Positions 1 to 9,110 of a stretch of 64,000 nt of DNA are shown here, in pieces (the first letter of the stretch is position 1; each line of letters starts with the position of its first letter). The translations under genes were made by a program, and so were the position numbers. Origin of the DNA: Leptospira sp. WS60.C2 (GTDB taxonomy: Bacteria > Spirochaetota > Leptospiria > Leptospirales > Leptospiraceae); contig NZ_CP162133.1 of assembly GCF_040833955.1 (NCBI RefSeq), forward strand, positions 2,316,001 to 2,380,000, written 5' to 3'. The notes beneath the pieces are model-generated. The model was not told the DNA's origin and ran no database searches. It worked only from the letters and a program-made list of their open reading frames with translations.

Positions 1-248
1 TCTTCAAGAAGTCCTGCTTCTACCATGATCGCAAGAATTCGGTAAATGGTTGCTTTGGAAATTCGATCTTTATTGTCCTTAAGTTCGTCGAGCAAACCTT
101 CAGCTGTAAAATGATTATGCGAAGAAAAAATTTTCTGTGCGACTAACAAACGCTGGTTTGTGATCTTCAAACCTTTTTCTTTTAGATACTCTTCAAAAGC
201 CAGCATCTCTTTTTTTGTGTCTTCAGAGGAAATAGGATCGTTTGGCAA
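1..248 (-). CDS. Fur-family transcriptional regulator (3' end outside window)
   Basis: Reading leftward from a TTG at 246-248, the first 82 codons match the N-terminal winged-helix region of Fur/PerR metalloregulators: a KGLKITNQRLLVAQ helix, the SSHNHFTAEGLLDEL segment and the ISKATIYRIL recognition helix are visible. The TTG start is supported by AGGAG at 256-260, seven bases upstream. Metal ligands and the dimerisation domain lie beyond the window edge, so Fur, PerR and Zur cannot be told apart. It sits 21 bases after an LptE-like gene on the same strand. Family assignment is firm; the target genes are unknown. Confidence 0.8.
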   Translation of the reverse strand, partial: MPNDPISSEDTKKEMLAFEEYLKEKGLKITNQRLLVAQKIFSSHNHFTAEGLLDELKDNKDRISKATIYRILAIMVEAGLLE

Positions 249-269
249 GGTTTTTCTCCTAATTATAAC

Positions 270-821
270 TTAATTCAATACACCAGAAAGAGAATAATAC
301 CAAGCTCTTTCTGCTTCTTCCGCAATTCGAAGTGCCATCACTCGAAGCAAACGATTTTGTGCTTCTAACTCAGACTCTCGAAATCCAATTTGAGTCGAAA
401 AATGCACCCTTCCGGGAATTTCACTTCGCTCCATTGGTATTTTGACTCCCGTTTCCGCCTCAATGATCTCCACACGTGTGACAACAAACAACTCGGAAGT
501 AATTTGTTGGTCGGCCAGATCCATCAAATCTCCGACTTGTTGGTAGTGGACAATTTCCGCATACAATCGGTATTTCGCTAGAGTTTTTTCCCGAGTTGTG
601 ATGAACCTACCGCGACGATCGATCTCTTCCATAATCATTTGGGTGAGCCGAGTGTGCATCCCTGGAGAATAAGTATTGTTACGCACATTTTGAATGTAGA
701 TAAGGCGTTTTGAGTCTGGTACAGGTACCCCATCAATTTTTGGCGGACGACCAGGTTCCTTGGAAAAAAAAGCACATCCAGAAACGAGTAATGAGAGTAA
801 AAAAACAAAACCTGACTTCAT
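270..821 (-). CDS. LptE-like outer-membrane lipoprotein
   Basis: The 183-residue product has a lipoprotein signal (MKSGFVFLLSLLVSGCAFF) with an LVSGC lipobox, so the mature protein should be acylated at Cys16. The rest resembles the LptE family: an IQNVRNNTYSPGMHTRLT segment early on, then a Y-rich strand (YRLYAEIVHYQQ) and alternating strands typical of that fold. In LPS export LptE plugs the LptD translocon in the outer membrane, and Leptospira makes LPS, so the role is plausible. The adjacent gene is a Fur-type regulator rather than other lpt genes. The lipoprotein call is firm; the LptE assignment is by pattern and moderate. Confidence 0.6.
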   Translation of the reverse strand: MKSGFVFLLSLLVSGCAFFSKEPGRPPKIDGVPVPDSKRLIYIQNVRNNTYSPGMHTRLTQMIMEEIDRRGRFITTREKTLAKYRLYAEIVHYQQVGDLMDLADQQITSELFVVTRVEIIEAETGVKIPMERSEIPGRVHFSTQIGFRESELEAQNRLLRVMALRIAEEAERAWYYSLSGVLN

Positions 822-945
822 TTGAATTTGTTCCCTGTCATACTAGGTCTCAACTCTAGTTTGTCAAGGGAATCGAAATGAAAGAGAATTTCTTCTCCTC
901 CCAGGAAAGGCATGACAAACGAAGTGGGAAGTTTCTACTTTTCCC

Positions 946-2757
946 ATGCGACCTGCGAAGATTTGTTTCTATGTGATTCCCCTGATCTTCTTACAATCAC
1001 TACTTTTGGCAGATTCCAAAATTCATGAAATCCCTCATTCTGAAGTTGGATTTCCTTTGCCATATTATTCTCCCGTTTCCGGTACGTTTGCAGAAATCAG
1101 AAATCACAACTTACATTTAGGCTCTGATTTTAAATCCTATGGACTCAATGGTCACAATATCCTTGCAACCTTTGATGGTTATGTGGAAGAAATCAGTTAT
1201 TCCAAAACGGGGTATGGTCTTTCTTTAAACTTATACAATCCCAAATATAAAATCAAATCGAAATATGCCCACTTACATTCCTTCGGTGGAACTCTCCACG
1301 AATTGGAACTCCTTAGACGAGCTCTGCTACTGATGGGGGATCCAAATGGGTTTCAACTCAAACTTCCTCCTGGAATGTTCATGACTAAAAAAGGAAATGC
1401 GATTGGAAAAACAGGCGAAACTGGCTCTGGGCCACCACACCTTCACTTAGAATTCCGATCTGAAAAAGGAAACATCAATCCACTATACTTTTCCGAACTT
1501 CATCAAAAAGACGTCACTCCGCCGACGATTTTGTCTCTCTTTCTGGAAGGAGACGAACTTGAAAAACCTTTGTTACTGACAGCCAAGGAAATTGGAAAAG
1601 GGAAATTTGAGTTATATACAGAGTCCGGTGAACCATTTTCAAAAGTCCAACTAACAGGAAAACTACGAATTCGTTTGAGTGGTTATGATAAAATTCGTTC
1701 TCGAAACAAAAACAACGTGTATGGAATGGATTTGTTTGTGAACGGCAAAATGATTTTTTCTAGAAACTTTGATTTTTTACCCTTCGAAGACAAATCCCAA
1801 AAACATCAGTTTTATGATATCAATCGTTCTTCATTATCGCCTCCTGTTTATTTTTATCATATGTATGACAAACCGAAACTGTTTAAAGAAGAAGGGTTCT
1901 CTGTCGATTTAAACCAGTTTCCCAAAAAGGAAACAGTTAAAATCCAAGCCTCCCTCCGTGACGCAACAGGAAACCAGTCTTCCGTATACTTTGACATCCT
2001 AAACGAAGAACCAAAAAAAGATCCGAATGCCAAGCAGGTCGCTAAAAAAACAGGAAACAAAATCAAATCCAATGATGGAGTGATCGGTATCGATTTGACC
2101 AAAGCAGAAATCTCCGGTGAAGGGAGTTTACTTGTGACGGAACTATCCGAAAAAGAAATCCCTTTTTCCATTCCCAAAGGCCTTCCCCTAAAAGGTAAAA
2201 TTTACCACGTGGAAACCAAACGTTTGAGTTGGAAGGGAGAAGCATTGGGGGAAATGAACTTAGGTTATACACCGTCGGTGAAAGACTCTTTGTATTTTTT
2301 TGATTCGTCAATAGGTAGGTTCCAAAGTGTCCAACCCAAACGAAAGCCAAGCGGATTTAGTTTTAAACTTACCAAAGTTGGATATCTGATGGTTCTTGCC
2401 GACGAAACTCCACCCACAGTGTTTCCGATGACATCCATTGCGCGATTCATCGAACTACCTGAAGTGAGAAACCATTGTATGGAAGAAAAATATTATGTGT
2501 TGTCCGATGTAGGAAGTGGATTTCGAACCAATGTAGAACTCCTGCTCGATGGACAATCCTATCCGTATGAATATGATCCTGATCGAAGTGCAGTGAAAGT
2601 TCTCATTCCGAAAAGCCTCCAAAAGGAAAGGCCTTATCTTCTTTTGGAAGTTAAGGCCTCAGACTTTGCCGGAAATAGTTCCGAACCGTTTTTAGATTTG
2701 ATTTCTACAAATGGATGGAAGGAAGACCTTCAGGCTTCCTGTCCTGTCATCGAGTAA
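946..2757 (+). CDS. Exported M23-family peptidase
   Basis: The 603-residue protein begins with a signal peptide (MRPAKICFYVIPLIFLQSLLLADS). Its LytM/M23 zinc peptidase domain lies near residues 35-180. Metal ligands are visible as His57 and Asp61 in HLHLGSDFK, and the HxH pair His165/His167 in GPPHLHLEF, so it should be catalytically competent. About 400 residues follow with no fold I recognise; they look beta-rich and probably give substrate or envelope binding. M23 enzymes cleave peptidoglycan cross-links or activate amidases. It diverges from the LptE-like gene, and its 3' end overlaps the end of greA on the other strand by 28 bases. Confidence 0.85.
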   Translation: MRPAKICFYVIPLIFLQSLLLADSKIHEIPHSEVGFPLPYYSPVSGTFAEIRNHNLHLGSDFKSYGLNGHNILATFDGYVEEISYSKTGYGLSLNLYNPKYKIKSKYAHLHSFGGTLHELELLRRALLLMGDPNGFQLKLPPGMFMTKKGNAIGKTGETGSGPPHLHLEFRSEKGNINPLYFSELHQKDVTPPTILSLFLEGDELEKPLLLTAKEIGKGKFELYTESGEPFSKVQLTGKLRIRLSGYDKIRSRNKNNVYGMDLFVNGKMIFSRNFDFLPFEDKSQKHQFYDINRSSLSPPVYFYHMYDKPKLFKEEGFSVDLNQFPKKETVKIQASLRDATGNQSSVYFDILNEEPKKDPNAKQVAKKTGNKIKSNDGVIGIDLTKAEISGEGSLLVTELSEKEIPFSIPKGLPLKGKIYHVETKRLSWKGEALGEMNLGYTPSVKDSLYFFDSSIGRFQSVQPKRKPSGFSFKLTKVGYLMVLADETPPTVFPMTSIARFIELPEVRNHCMEEKYYVLSDVGSGFRTNVELLLDGQSYPYEYDPDRSAVKVLIPKSLQKERPYLLLEVKASDFAGNSSEPFLDLISTNGWKEDLQASCPVIE

Positions 2758-5495
2758 CGAGCAATATCTAACACTTCGTAAACTGTTTCTGTGGAACCGA
2801 ACACAAGTGTTGCTTCGTTTCCAGTGTGTTTACCAAGTAAAGACTTCGCAAGTGGTGATTGGTAGGAGATGATATTTTTCTCAGTATCAGCATCCCAAGC
2901 ACCTAAGATGGAGTAAGTGACGACTTCACCTGTTTGTTTGTTTTTCAAACGAACAGTCGTTCCGATTCCCACTTTATCCGTTTTGACATCACTAAGATCC
3001 AAAATACGAGCACTTTTGAGTTCCGCTTCCAATCGTTTGATGGCAGCTTGCAACTGTGCTTGTTTTTCCATGGCTGCTTTGTATTCTGCGTTTTCTCGTA
3101 AGTCCCCTTTTTCTTGAGCCTCACCGATATCACGAGAATTTTCTGCCATCTCTACGTTCACAAGGTGTTCAAACTCAAGTTTCTTTGCATTAAAGGCACG
3201 TCTTGTCACAAGAACCACATCGTGAGGAAGATTTGCCAATGGATCATCATCTGCATCTTCTTCTGAATCATACTCATCCCAAACGATGTTTGGTTTGAGT
3301 TCATTGATAAGAGCATACAGTTGGTCTTTTTCCAAATCAGTCACATAAGGTACTTCTTTGAAAAGAGCAAACAATTTACGAACATATTCATCGTCTGCAT
3401 TGGTTAAAATGTCTCGGAGAAGGCTATTGTCTTTTCCGAACAAAATGTCCATGGCTTGGTTTTTGAGTTTTGTTCCTTTGTCCTCAATTTTAGCAAGAGG
3501 TTTTAAAATACGGAACACTCGAAGCACTAAGTCTTCTTCACTGACCTTTAACCAATCAAATTTCCAAGTATGGGAAAGGATGGATTTTGCAACCCATAAG
3601 AATACTTCAGGGTTTTCTTTTGACTTATTGCATACAGTCTCTACAAACAAATTGAGTTCTGCATACTTTTCATCAGCAACCAAGTTTTGGAATACAGATC
3701 TGTTTACCTTCACAGGAACTTCAAAAAGAAGACCAATCAGGATATTGATCGCTTCCGGATGGTGTGCACGAATCAGATCTTTAAAACCTTTTTTGATGTC
3801 CGTATTCTCCAACGCTTTGGAAATTTTTAGAGCATCTTCTTTTGTAAGAGTTTGGATCAGGGTTTTTAATTCTGGTTCTCTGATTTTATGAGAAAACTCT
3901 TCTGTAGGCCACGCTTTCCCTGCTTCTTCTAAATACAGATAAGCAGAAATTTTACGAATGATATCTCTTGCCGATTCTTCTTCCACATAGTGAGAGATGA
4001 AAAACTCACCAGCTTCTGCGGCTTCATCGGCGTCTCTTACTGCTTCCATTGCAATTTCTAACTTCTTGTTCGCATCAGTCGTTGCTTGGAATTTTTGTGT
4101 GAGCGTTTCGGAGTGAGTGATCGGTTTTTCATGATACACAACCTCATCCTTTTTCTTAGGATTCATTCCGATGTTGGCTTCTTTTTTGAGAACGGTTTTA
4201 ACTTTTGCCCACCACTTGGACCACTCATCTTGTTTTAGGAAGGTACCAATGAGTTCATTCTTCATATCAGAAATGAGCATTCTATTTTCGTAAGAGGTAA
4301 GGAGCTGTTTTAAAAACTCTGCCAAGTTCTCTTGGAACATGGTTGTGATTGCTTTTTTGTCTTCGAAATGTTGTACCCAAATGTGATCTTTCTTAAGTGG
4401 CTTAAGAGATGTGATCGCCATTTGAATCGAAAGTTTATGATCCTTCTTTTCTTCAAAATCAACAAAGATAGAATCTCCCGTTTGAGAGATAGATGTGATT
4501 TTACCAACACCCCAGTTTCTATGCATTACATAGTTACCAGTATCAAATACAATGTTACGTTCAAAGTTTGTAATACAAAGTTTTACTGGCTTACGGTTGT
4601 TACCAAGTTCACTCATTTTGAGGAAGTCTTCAAGTAACGAGTGCGCAGAGTATTTTTGTTTATAAGCACGAATGAGTTCATTTCTTGCTTTTTGAGAAGC
4701 AGGTTCGTGTTCCAATATTTTCTTTAAAAAATAAATGACATGATCCCAATCTTCCATTGCCTTAAAAGGCTCAACGATTGGATAGAGAAGACCAACTAAC
4801 CGAGTTTTCTCTCTTTGTCCGAGTAAGATACGCTCAATTTTATCAAAGAAGGCTACGTCTTCATAATTGTTTTGAACGATGGTTGGCCAAATCTCTTCCA
4901 TCGGAACGTATTCTTTGTTTTTTGCATACATCTCAACGGCAAGTTTGAGATAAGACATCGCTTTCGGTTTGTCTTCTTCCATGATGGAGAAACCATACTT
5001 CTTTGCGATCTCTGGATTTTTGCGATCTTGTTTAGCTAATTTTTCTAATACAACTTTTAGCTCTTTGTTTTTCTTGAGTTTATCAAGAGCTTCCGCTTTC
5101 ACACGGAGGGCAAGTCTGTGATCACCAAAACGTAAAATAGAATCAGTGATGTATTCAATGATGGTCCATTTCGCATGAGCTTTAAAAGCATCCAAAATAT
5201 TCTTCACCAAATTCGCATCTCCCATGGAATCTTCCATAAAAGAAATGATCATTAACATGTATTTGGCGGAGATTGATTCAGGGTGTTCTTTGAAATGGTC
5301 TTCGATTTTTTGTTTAGCTTCCGCTAAACGATTTTCTGCCTTATATGCATCAATGACATCGTCAAAGATTTTGAATTTAGAAACGGGAACCGTTCCTACA
5401 TCAGCGCGAACATAAATTTCCTCATTAAATAGAGGGGTAAGTTTGTCGTTATCGGCAATTTTGTTTGATTTGTCTTCGGTAATAGTCTCAGGCAT
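2730..5495 (-). CDS. greA: Transcript cleavage factor GreA with large N-terminal extension
   Basis: The last roughly 160 of 921 residues are a complete GreA: an N-terminal coiled coil with the tip motif GDLRENAEY (acidic Asp and Glu that coordinate Mg in RNA polymerase) followed by the globular domain. GreA rescues backtracked RNA polymerase by stimulating transcript cleavage; the usual length is about 158. The extra roughly 755 N-terminal residues contain TPR-like helical repeats (residues 30-290) and a compact beta segment near 340-385 (NYVMHRNWGVGKITS) resembling a Tudor/CarD-type polymerase-binding module. Very long GreA proteins are, as I recall, a spirochaete feature (Borrelia too). The ATG has GGAG 9 bases upstream. 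The next gene upstream, flaA1, ends at a terminator. Confidence 0.9.
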   Translation of the reverse strand: MPETITEDKSNKIADNDKLTPLFNEEIYVRADVGTVPVSKFKIFDDVIDAYKAENRLAEAKQKIEDHFKEHPESISAKYMLMIISFMEDSMGDANLVKNILDAFKAHAKWTIIEYITDSILRFGDHRLALRVKAEALDKLKKNKELKVVLEKLAKQDRKNPEIAKKYGFSIMEEDKPKAMSYLKLAVEMYAKNKEYVPMEEIWPTIVQNNYEDVAFFDKIERILLGQREKTRLVGLLYPIVEPFKAMEDWDHVIYFLKKILEHEPASQKARNELIRAYKQKYSAHSLLEDFLKMSELGNNRKPVKLCITNFERNIVFDTGNYVMHRNWGVGKITSISQTGDSIFVDFEEKKDHKLSIQMAITSLKPLKKDHIWVQHFEDKKAITTMFQENLAEFLKQLLTSYENRMLISDMKNELIGTFLKQDEWSKWWAKVKTVLKKEANIGMNPKKKDEVVYHEKPITHSETLTQKFQATTDANKKLEIAMEAVRDADEAAEAGEFFISHYVEEESARDIIRKISAYLYLEEAGKAWPTEEFSHKIREPELKTLIQTLTKEDALKISKALENTDIKKGFKDLIRAHHPEAINILIGLLFEVPVKVNRSVFQNLVADEKYAELNLFVETVCNKSKENPEVFLWVAKSILSHTWKFDWLKVSEEDLVLRVFRILKPLAKIEDKGTKLKNQAMDILFGKDNSLLRDILTNADDEYVRKLFALFKEVPYVTDLEKDQLYALINELKPNIVWDEYDSEEDADDDPLANLPHDVVLVTRRAFNAKKLEFEHLVNVEMAENSRDIGEAQEKGDLRENAEYKAAMEKQAQLQAAIKRLEAELKSARILDLSDVKTDKVGIGTTVRLKNKQTGEVVTYSILGAWDADTEKNIISYQSPLAKSLLGKHTGNEATLVFGSTETVYEVLDIARYSMTGQEA

Positions 5496-5632
5496 GAAAA
5501 GAATCTCCCTCTTCGTATTTCCAATAAAGGGTGTTCATAGTTCCTATAAAGTTGTTACGGTAAATTTAGCGATGAATCCGCGAAAAGAACAGTCCTAGGG
5601 TTCATTCTCCAGGTCCGTTCGATTCTGTAAAG

Positions 5633-5662
5633 CCAAAAAACCCAGCCGAATGGCTGGGTTTT
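5633..5662 (-). terminator. Rho-independent terminator after flaA1
   Basis: There is a perfect 11-bp inverted repeat with a GAAT loop: arms 5637-5647 and 5652-5662. The A-run at 5635-5640 reads as a T tract on the minus strand. It lies 38 bases past the flaA1 stop and before the greA start, so greA needs its own promoter in the remaining short gap. Confidence 0.9.
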
Positions 5663-5699
5663 CCTGGTCCAAGTAGATTCCCTTGGAGTGAAAAGGGAT

Positions 5700-6686
5700 C
5701 TATTTGTTTTGAGAAGAACCGTTACTTCCCCCACAATCGCGCACTTTTGCACCTGTGGAGATCGCTCCGGACTTTTGGAGCATTTGTTCCAACTTCACTT
5801 TGTTTTTGCAATCTTCTTCATCAAAGTCTAAGTTTGCTCCATCAAAGTGAACTTCAAATGTATCCGCAAGAACGCGAAGTTCATCAAAGAAAAGGTATAC
5901 TGTCTCAGGTCCAGTGTTCGTTTTGGAACGAATTTTAAACTGTTTGAAAATCAAGTTCCGAGTCGCAGGGAAGGCATTTGCCTCTTGTGGAATTCCTGGA
6001 GGGATGGTAATATGCATTGGTCTCCAACCCACAAAGTCAAGAGAACCAAATGGGAAGATGTGGCTATTGCCGTTGTAATCTTCAATCCAACCTTCTAAGT
6101 CATACTCATTTCCACGACCAAGCACCCAAACGGAAATCGCTTTTACGTTTCCTGGTGCTTCAATCCCGTATACTTTTTGGATTTTCTTTTGGTTGTCCGC
6201 ATCGATATAAGGACGAGCTCTTGTGATTTCATACTCAGGAGCACGGGGTGGACGAATGGTGACTACGTTGTTTCCAGGAAATGTAAATTGAAACTTTACC
6301 GCTAAAACTTTTGCGTTTCCAGCATCAACGTTTTTCACATCCCCAGGTTTTCCCGGAACCAATTTCACTTCTCTCATAACGAGTGGTGATTTCACTGGGT
6401 CATTGAGTACGGGTGTATACTTGTTGTTTTCATCGTACTTCATGTCGCCAGAACCATCTTTGTTCACACCATCTTTATCGGTGAAAACTTCCCAACCGTA
6501 AGGTGCAGAAGAAACAGGATTGTCCCAAGATTCAATCGTGATCGCTTTTAACTCGAAGGCTCCAATATCATTTCCAATCGGTGTTGCCACTCCATTGGAA
6601 ACTTTGTATTGTGCCTCTGCAATTCCGATCAGTGCCACTGATGTCAGCGCAAGTAAAGCTAGGATTTTTTTATTTGTATGTTTCAT
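5700..6686 (-). CDS. flaA1: Flagellar filament sheath protein FlaA1
   Basis: The 328-residue protein has a cleavable signal peptide ending near AEAQ and the FlaA-type pattern of beta strands, including a [15 protein letters not shown] segment that is mirrored in the neighbouring FlaA2 ([16 protein letters not shown]). FlaA proteins decorate spirochaete periplasmic flagella; in Leptospira they are needed for filament coiling and motility. Order distinguishes the paralogues: in Leptospira flaA2 lies upstream of flaA1 and is the shorter, as here. A GAAGGGA ribosome site precedes the ATG. It is 16 bases downstream of flaA2, and the operon ends at the strong hairpin at 5637-5662. Confidence 0.88.
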   Translation of the reverse strand: MKHTNKKILALLALTSVALIGIAEAQYKVSNGVATPIGNDIGAFELKAITIESWDNPVSSAPYGWEVFTDKDGVNKDGSGDMKYDENNKYTPVLNDPVKSPLVMREVKLVPGKPGDVKNVDAGNAKVLAVKFQFTFPGNNVVTIRPPRAPEYEITRARPYIDADNQKKIQKVYGIEAPGNVKAISVWVLGRGNEYDLEGWIEDYNGNSHIFPFGSLDFVGWRPMHITIPPGIPQEANAFPATRNLIFKQFKIRSKTNTGPETVYLFFDELRVLADTFEVHFDGANLDFDEEDCKNKVKLEQMLQKSGAISTGAKVRDCGGSNGSSQNK

Positions 6687-6702
6687 TGTTCCCTTCTCCC
6701 GC

Positions 6703-7419
6703 TTACCAATTGTCCTTAATTTCAGATCCAGGGTATTTTGCTTCGGATCTGTCAGTTCTCACTTGTAAGTCATCTACATAAAAGTAGAAGTCCCCTGCCA
6801 CTTCATGCACATCTGAAGTCACAAACAAGGATACAAAATGAAGGTTTTTATCCAAAAGAGCAAATCTAGAGCTTTGTGGGATGAAACCTGGAACAGTTGC
6901 TGTTAGTTTTCTCCACCCAAAAAAGTCCAAACGACCCAAACGGATATTATGTGTTACATCTTTATAATCTCTGAATTTTGCAAATAAGGTGTGTCTGTAT
7001 TTTCTTCCAAGAACCCATACAGAAATCTGTCTTACTTTTCCTTTGATGATGTATTCATGTGGAGGATATAATTCCACACGATCTAAACCTTTAGAAGCAA
7101 AATGTGTTTTGACTCCTAATATATGGTTCTTTTCGATCTTGTCTCCGCCATCTTCTGGTACGGTTTTTTCATCGAATACATCTTTGATAAGCCCACGTTG
7201 AACAAGTTTTAATGTTCTTGTTTCTCCGAGTGGAGTGGTTGCTTTGACTCTCCAATCCTCAGCCTCTTCAAAATCATCTAAAACGATTTTTCTAAGAGGG
7301 CTGTCCTCATCATTTGCAGTGTTAGCTGTATTTTGTCCGCCAGTATCTGCCTGTGCGTACAACATTCCTATTGAAAGGAAGAGGCCTAACAACAGTTTGG
7401 TCATTCCTAATTTCCCCAT
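6703..7419 (-). CDS. flaA2: Flagellar filament sheath protein FlaA2
   Basis: The protein has about 238 residues, starts with a signal peptide ([18 protein letters not shown], cleavage near LYAQA) and carries the FlaA core: [12 protein letters not shown] near the start, [10 protein letters not shown] in the middle and [11 protein letters not shown] near the end. I prefer the ATG at 7417-7419 because AGGAG lies 8 bases upstream, inside the stop codon region of the preceding gene; an in-frame GTG at 7426-7428 would leave almost no spacing. It is a periplasmic flagellar sheath component and the first of the two flaA genes. Confidence 0.87.
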   Translation of the reverse strand: MGKLGMTKLLLGLFLSIGMLYAQADTGGQNTANTANDEDSPLRKIVLDDFEEAEDWRVKATTPLGETRTLKLVQRGLIKDVFDEKTVPEDGGDKIEKNHILGVKTHFASKGLDRVELYPPHEYIIKGKVRQISVWVLGRKYRHTLFAKFRDYKDVTHNIRLGRLDFFGWRKLTATVPGFIPQSSRFALLDKNLHFVSLFVTSDVHEVAGDFYFYVDDLQVRTDRSEAKYPGSEIKDNW

Positions 7420-7430
7420 GAAACTCACTC

Positions 7431-7670
7431 CTAAAAGGCTCCTAACTCCGGGTCTTTCGTATTCTCATTATCGGCTATCCGGCTTTTAAATTGATGCAAG
7501 ATTTCGATCATTCGATCGATTCCTTCCGCCGGAAGAAAGATCGAGGATTTTTTGCTATTCGACCATTCCGATACTTTCAGGTAAAATCCAGCCTGGTTTT
7601 TCTTTAAATCCACCAAGAAGGTCTTATTTTGTGTTACGATCTTCTCGGTTAGGATTTCGGGGTCCACCAT
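7431..7670 (-). CDS. Small PUR-domain nucleic-acid-binding protein
   Basis: The 79-residue product is a single PUR-alpha-type repeat: KTFLVDLKKNQAGFYLKVSE, then a basic turn and SIFLPAEGIDRMIEILHQF. PUR repeats bind single-stranded DNA or RNA as dimers, and small bacterial versions occur in spirochaetes (for example BpuR of Borrelia, an RNA/DNA-binding regulator). Its TAG lies 11 bases before the flaA2 ATG and supplies part of that gene's ribosome site, so the two are surely co-transcribed. A role in tuning FlaA synthesis is attractive but only an inference from position. The ATG follows AGGGAGAAGGA. Confidence 0.75.
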   Translation of the reverse strand: MVDPEILTEKIVTQNKTFLVDLKKNQAGFYLKVSEWSNSKKSSIFLPAEGIDRMIEILHQFKSRIADNENTKDPELGAF

Positions 7671-7821
7671 GCATTCCTTCTCCCTGCCTACGGTAATAGT
7701 ATCGGATTCCGAAACCCATTCCTTAGCTGTAATAGGAAGAAACTGAGGAATGGAAAAGGTTTTTTCGAATGTGATCGATAAAAAATACGGATTTGGTAAA
7801 ATTTTGTCTCTTTACAGTGCT

Positions 7822-8292
7822 TTACGCAAATCGTTTTCGCAGTTCCCTTGCGTAGGCTAAATCATGCGTTAACTTACGCAAACGTCTGATGTAGTAATGG
7901 GTGACTTCTTTGTAAAATTTCAGTTCCATTTCTTTATTTTTGGAGAACATTTCGTGCAGATCCGCATAGCGGAGTTCATAAAGTTCTGAATTTTCTTTGG
8001 CTTCCACTTTGGCGGAGCGTTTTTCATCATCAAAAAAAGGCAATTCCCCAAAATGATCCCCTTCTCCGAGGGTGATGAGGTTCACGTCATCGCCGTGGCT
8101 TGTGGAAGTGGAGATTTGTAGGGTTCCATATTTCACAATGAACATGGATTCTGCTTCTTCTCCCATGTCGTATAGAACGTTTCTAGGAGGTAAGTGGACT
8201 TCCCGAATCTTTTCCGCTATATGTAATAGTTCATCTTGGTTTAACTTTTGGAAGAGATATATTTTTTTGAGACTCTCTACTTTAGTATTCAT
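7822..8292 (-). CDS. Cyclic-nucleotide-binding domain protein without HTH
   Basis: A 156-residue protein made almost entirely of one cNMP-binding beta-barrel: FQKLNQDELLHIAEKI start, EAESMFIVKYGTLQIS, and a phosphate-binding-cassette-like GEGDHFGELPFFDDEKRSAKV in which the FGE glutamate is kept. The last 45 residues are helical and basic (YIRRLRKLTHDLAYARELRKRF) but show no Crp-type helix-turn-helix, so it is probably a stand-alone sensor or regulatory subunit. The ribosome site AGGAGAAT precedes the ATG. It is divergent from the response-regulator gene. Whether it binds cAMP, cGMP or no ligand cannot be read from sequence alone. Confidence 0.82.
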   Translation of the reverse strand: MNTKVESLKKIYLFQKLNQDELLHIAEKIREVHLPPRNVLYDMGEEAESMFIVKYGTLQISTSTSHGDDVNLITLGEGDHFGELPFFDDEKRSAKVEAKENSELYELRYADLHEMFSKNKEMELKFYKEVTHYYIRRLRKLTHDLAYARELRKRFA

Positions 8293-8482
8293 TCATTCTC
8301 CTAGGATCTTTCTGAACATGGGGGAAACTTCTTGATTTTGCAAGAGAAAATTAAGTAGAAAGACTCATGATTTTTTCTGGACAAATGAAACGGAATAGTA
8401 CTAATTTTCTCAGTTTTCCTCGTCTACTAGGGGGAAACGCTAGGAAGATACCAATCACCTAGATCCAGAAAAAGGGAAATTT

Positions 8483-9103
8483 ATGACACCTAAAAAGAAG
8501 GTACTACTCGTCGAAGACCATGCGGTCACACGCGTCGGAGTCAAACATGTGGTGAATGCTTCGAATGATTTTGAAGTGGTGGGTGAAGCGGAACACTCTT
8601 CCCAAATTGCAGGACTTCTCCAAGAAACGAGACCTGATTTTGTCCTACTAGACCTTCGCATTCCAGGAGAAAACGTTCTGAATATGGTGAAGGATTGGAA
8701 AAAAGACCAACCACAATTAAAAGTGGTCACCCTCACCATGCTAGACGAACAACCCATTGTCCATTCGGCTATCGAAGCTGGTGTCGATGGCTATTTACTC
8801 AAAAGTGATGACTTAAGTAGTTTAACAAAAAACCTAAATGAAATTGCTTCTGGGAAAACGGTTTATTCCAAAAACCTCAAACTCAGTTTCAATCGCAAAC
8901 CCCAAGATGGAAAGGTTGCCAATAAAAAAGAGAAACAAATCCTCACCTTACTCGGGCAAGGAAAAACCTACCAAGAAATTGGAACCGAAATTGGTCTCTC
9001 CAAACGAACGGTGGAATACCATGTGGGACGCCTAAAAGACCGTTTCAATGCGAAAACCGTGGCGGAACTGATCGGACGTGCCAAAGAACAAATGTTAATC
9101 TAA
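8483..9103 (+). CDS. NarL/LuxR-family response regulator
   Basis: 206 residues: receiver domain at 5-120 with the acidic pair E11/D12, phospho-acceptor Asp57 in VLLDLRIPG, a Thr in VVTLTML and Lys in YLLKSDD; then a C-terminal LuxR-type helix-turn-helix at about 140-200 (LGQGKTYQEIGTEIGLSKRTVEYHVGRL). It should bind DNA when phosphorylated. Its stop is 7 bases from the stop of the hybrid kinase gene on the other strand; convergent neighbours are not co-transcribed, but the two could still be partners. GGGAAA precedes the ATG at 8483. Confidence 0.9.
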   Translation: MTPKKKVLLVEDHAVTRVGVKHVVNASNDFEVVGEAEHSSQIAGLLQETRPDFVLLDLRIPGENVLNMVKDWKKDQPQLKVVTLTMLDEQPIVHSAIEAGVDGYLLKSDDLSSLTKNLNEIASGKTVYSKNLKLSFNRKPQDGKVANKKEKQILTLLGQGKTYQEIGTEIGLSKRTVEYHVGRLKDRFNAKTVAELIGRAKEQMLI

Positions 9104-9110
9104 AAAAACC

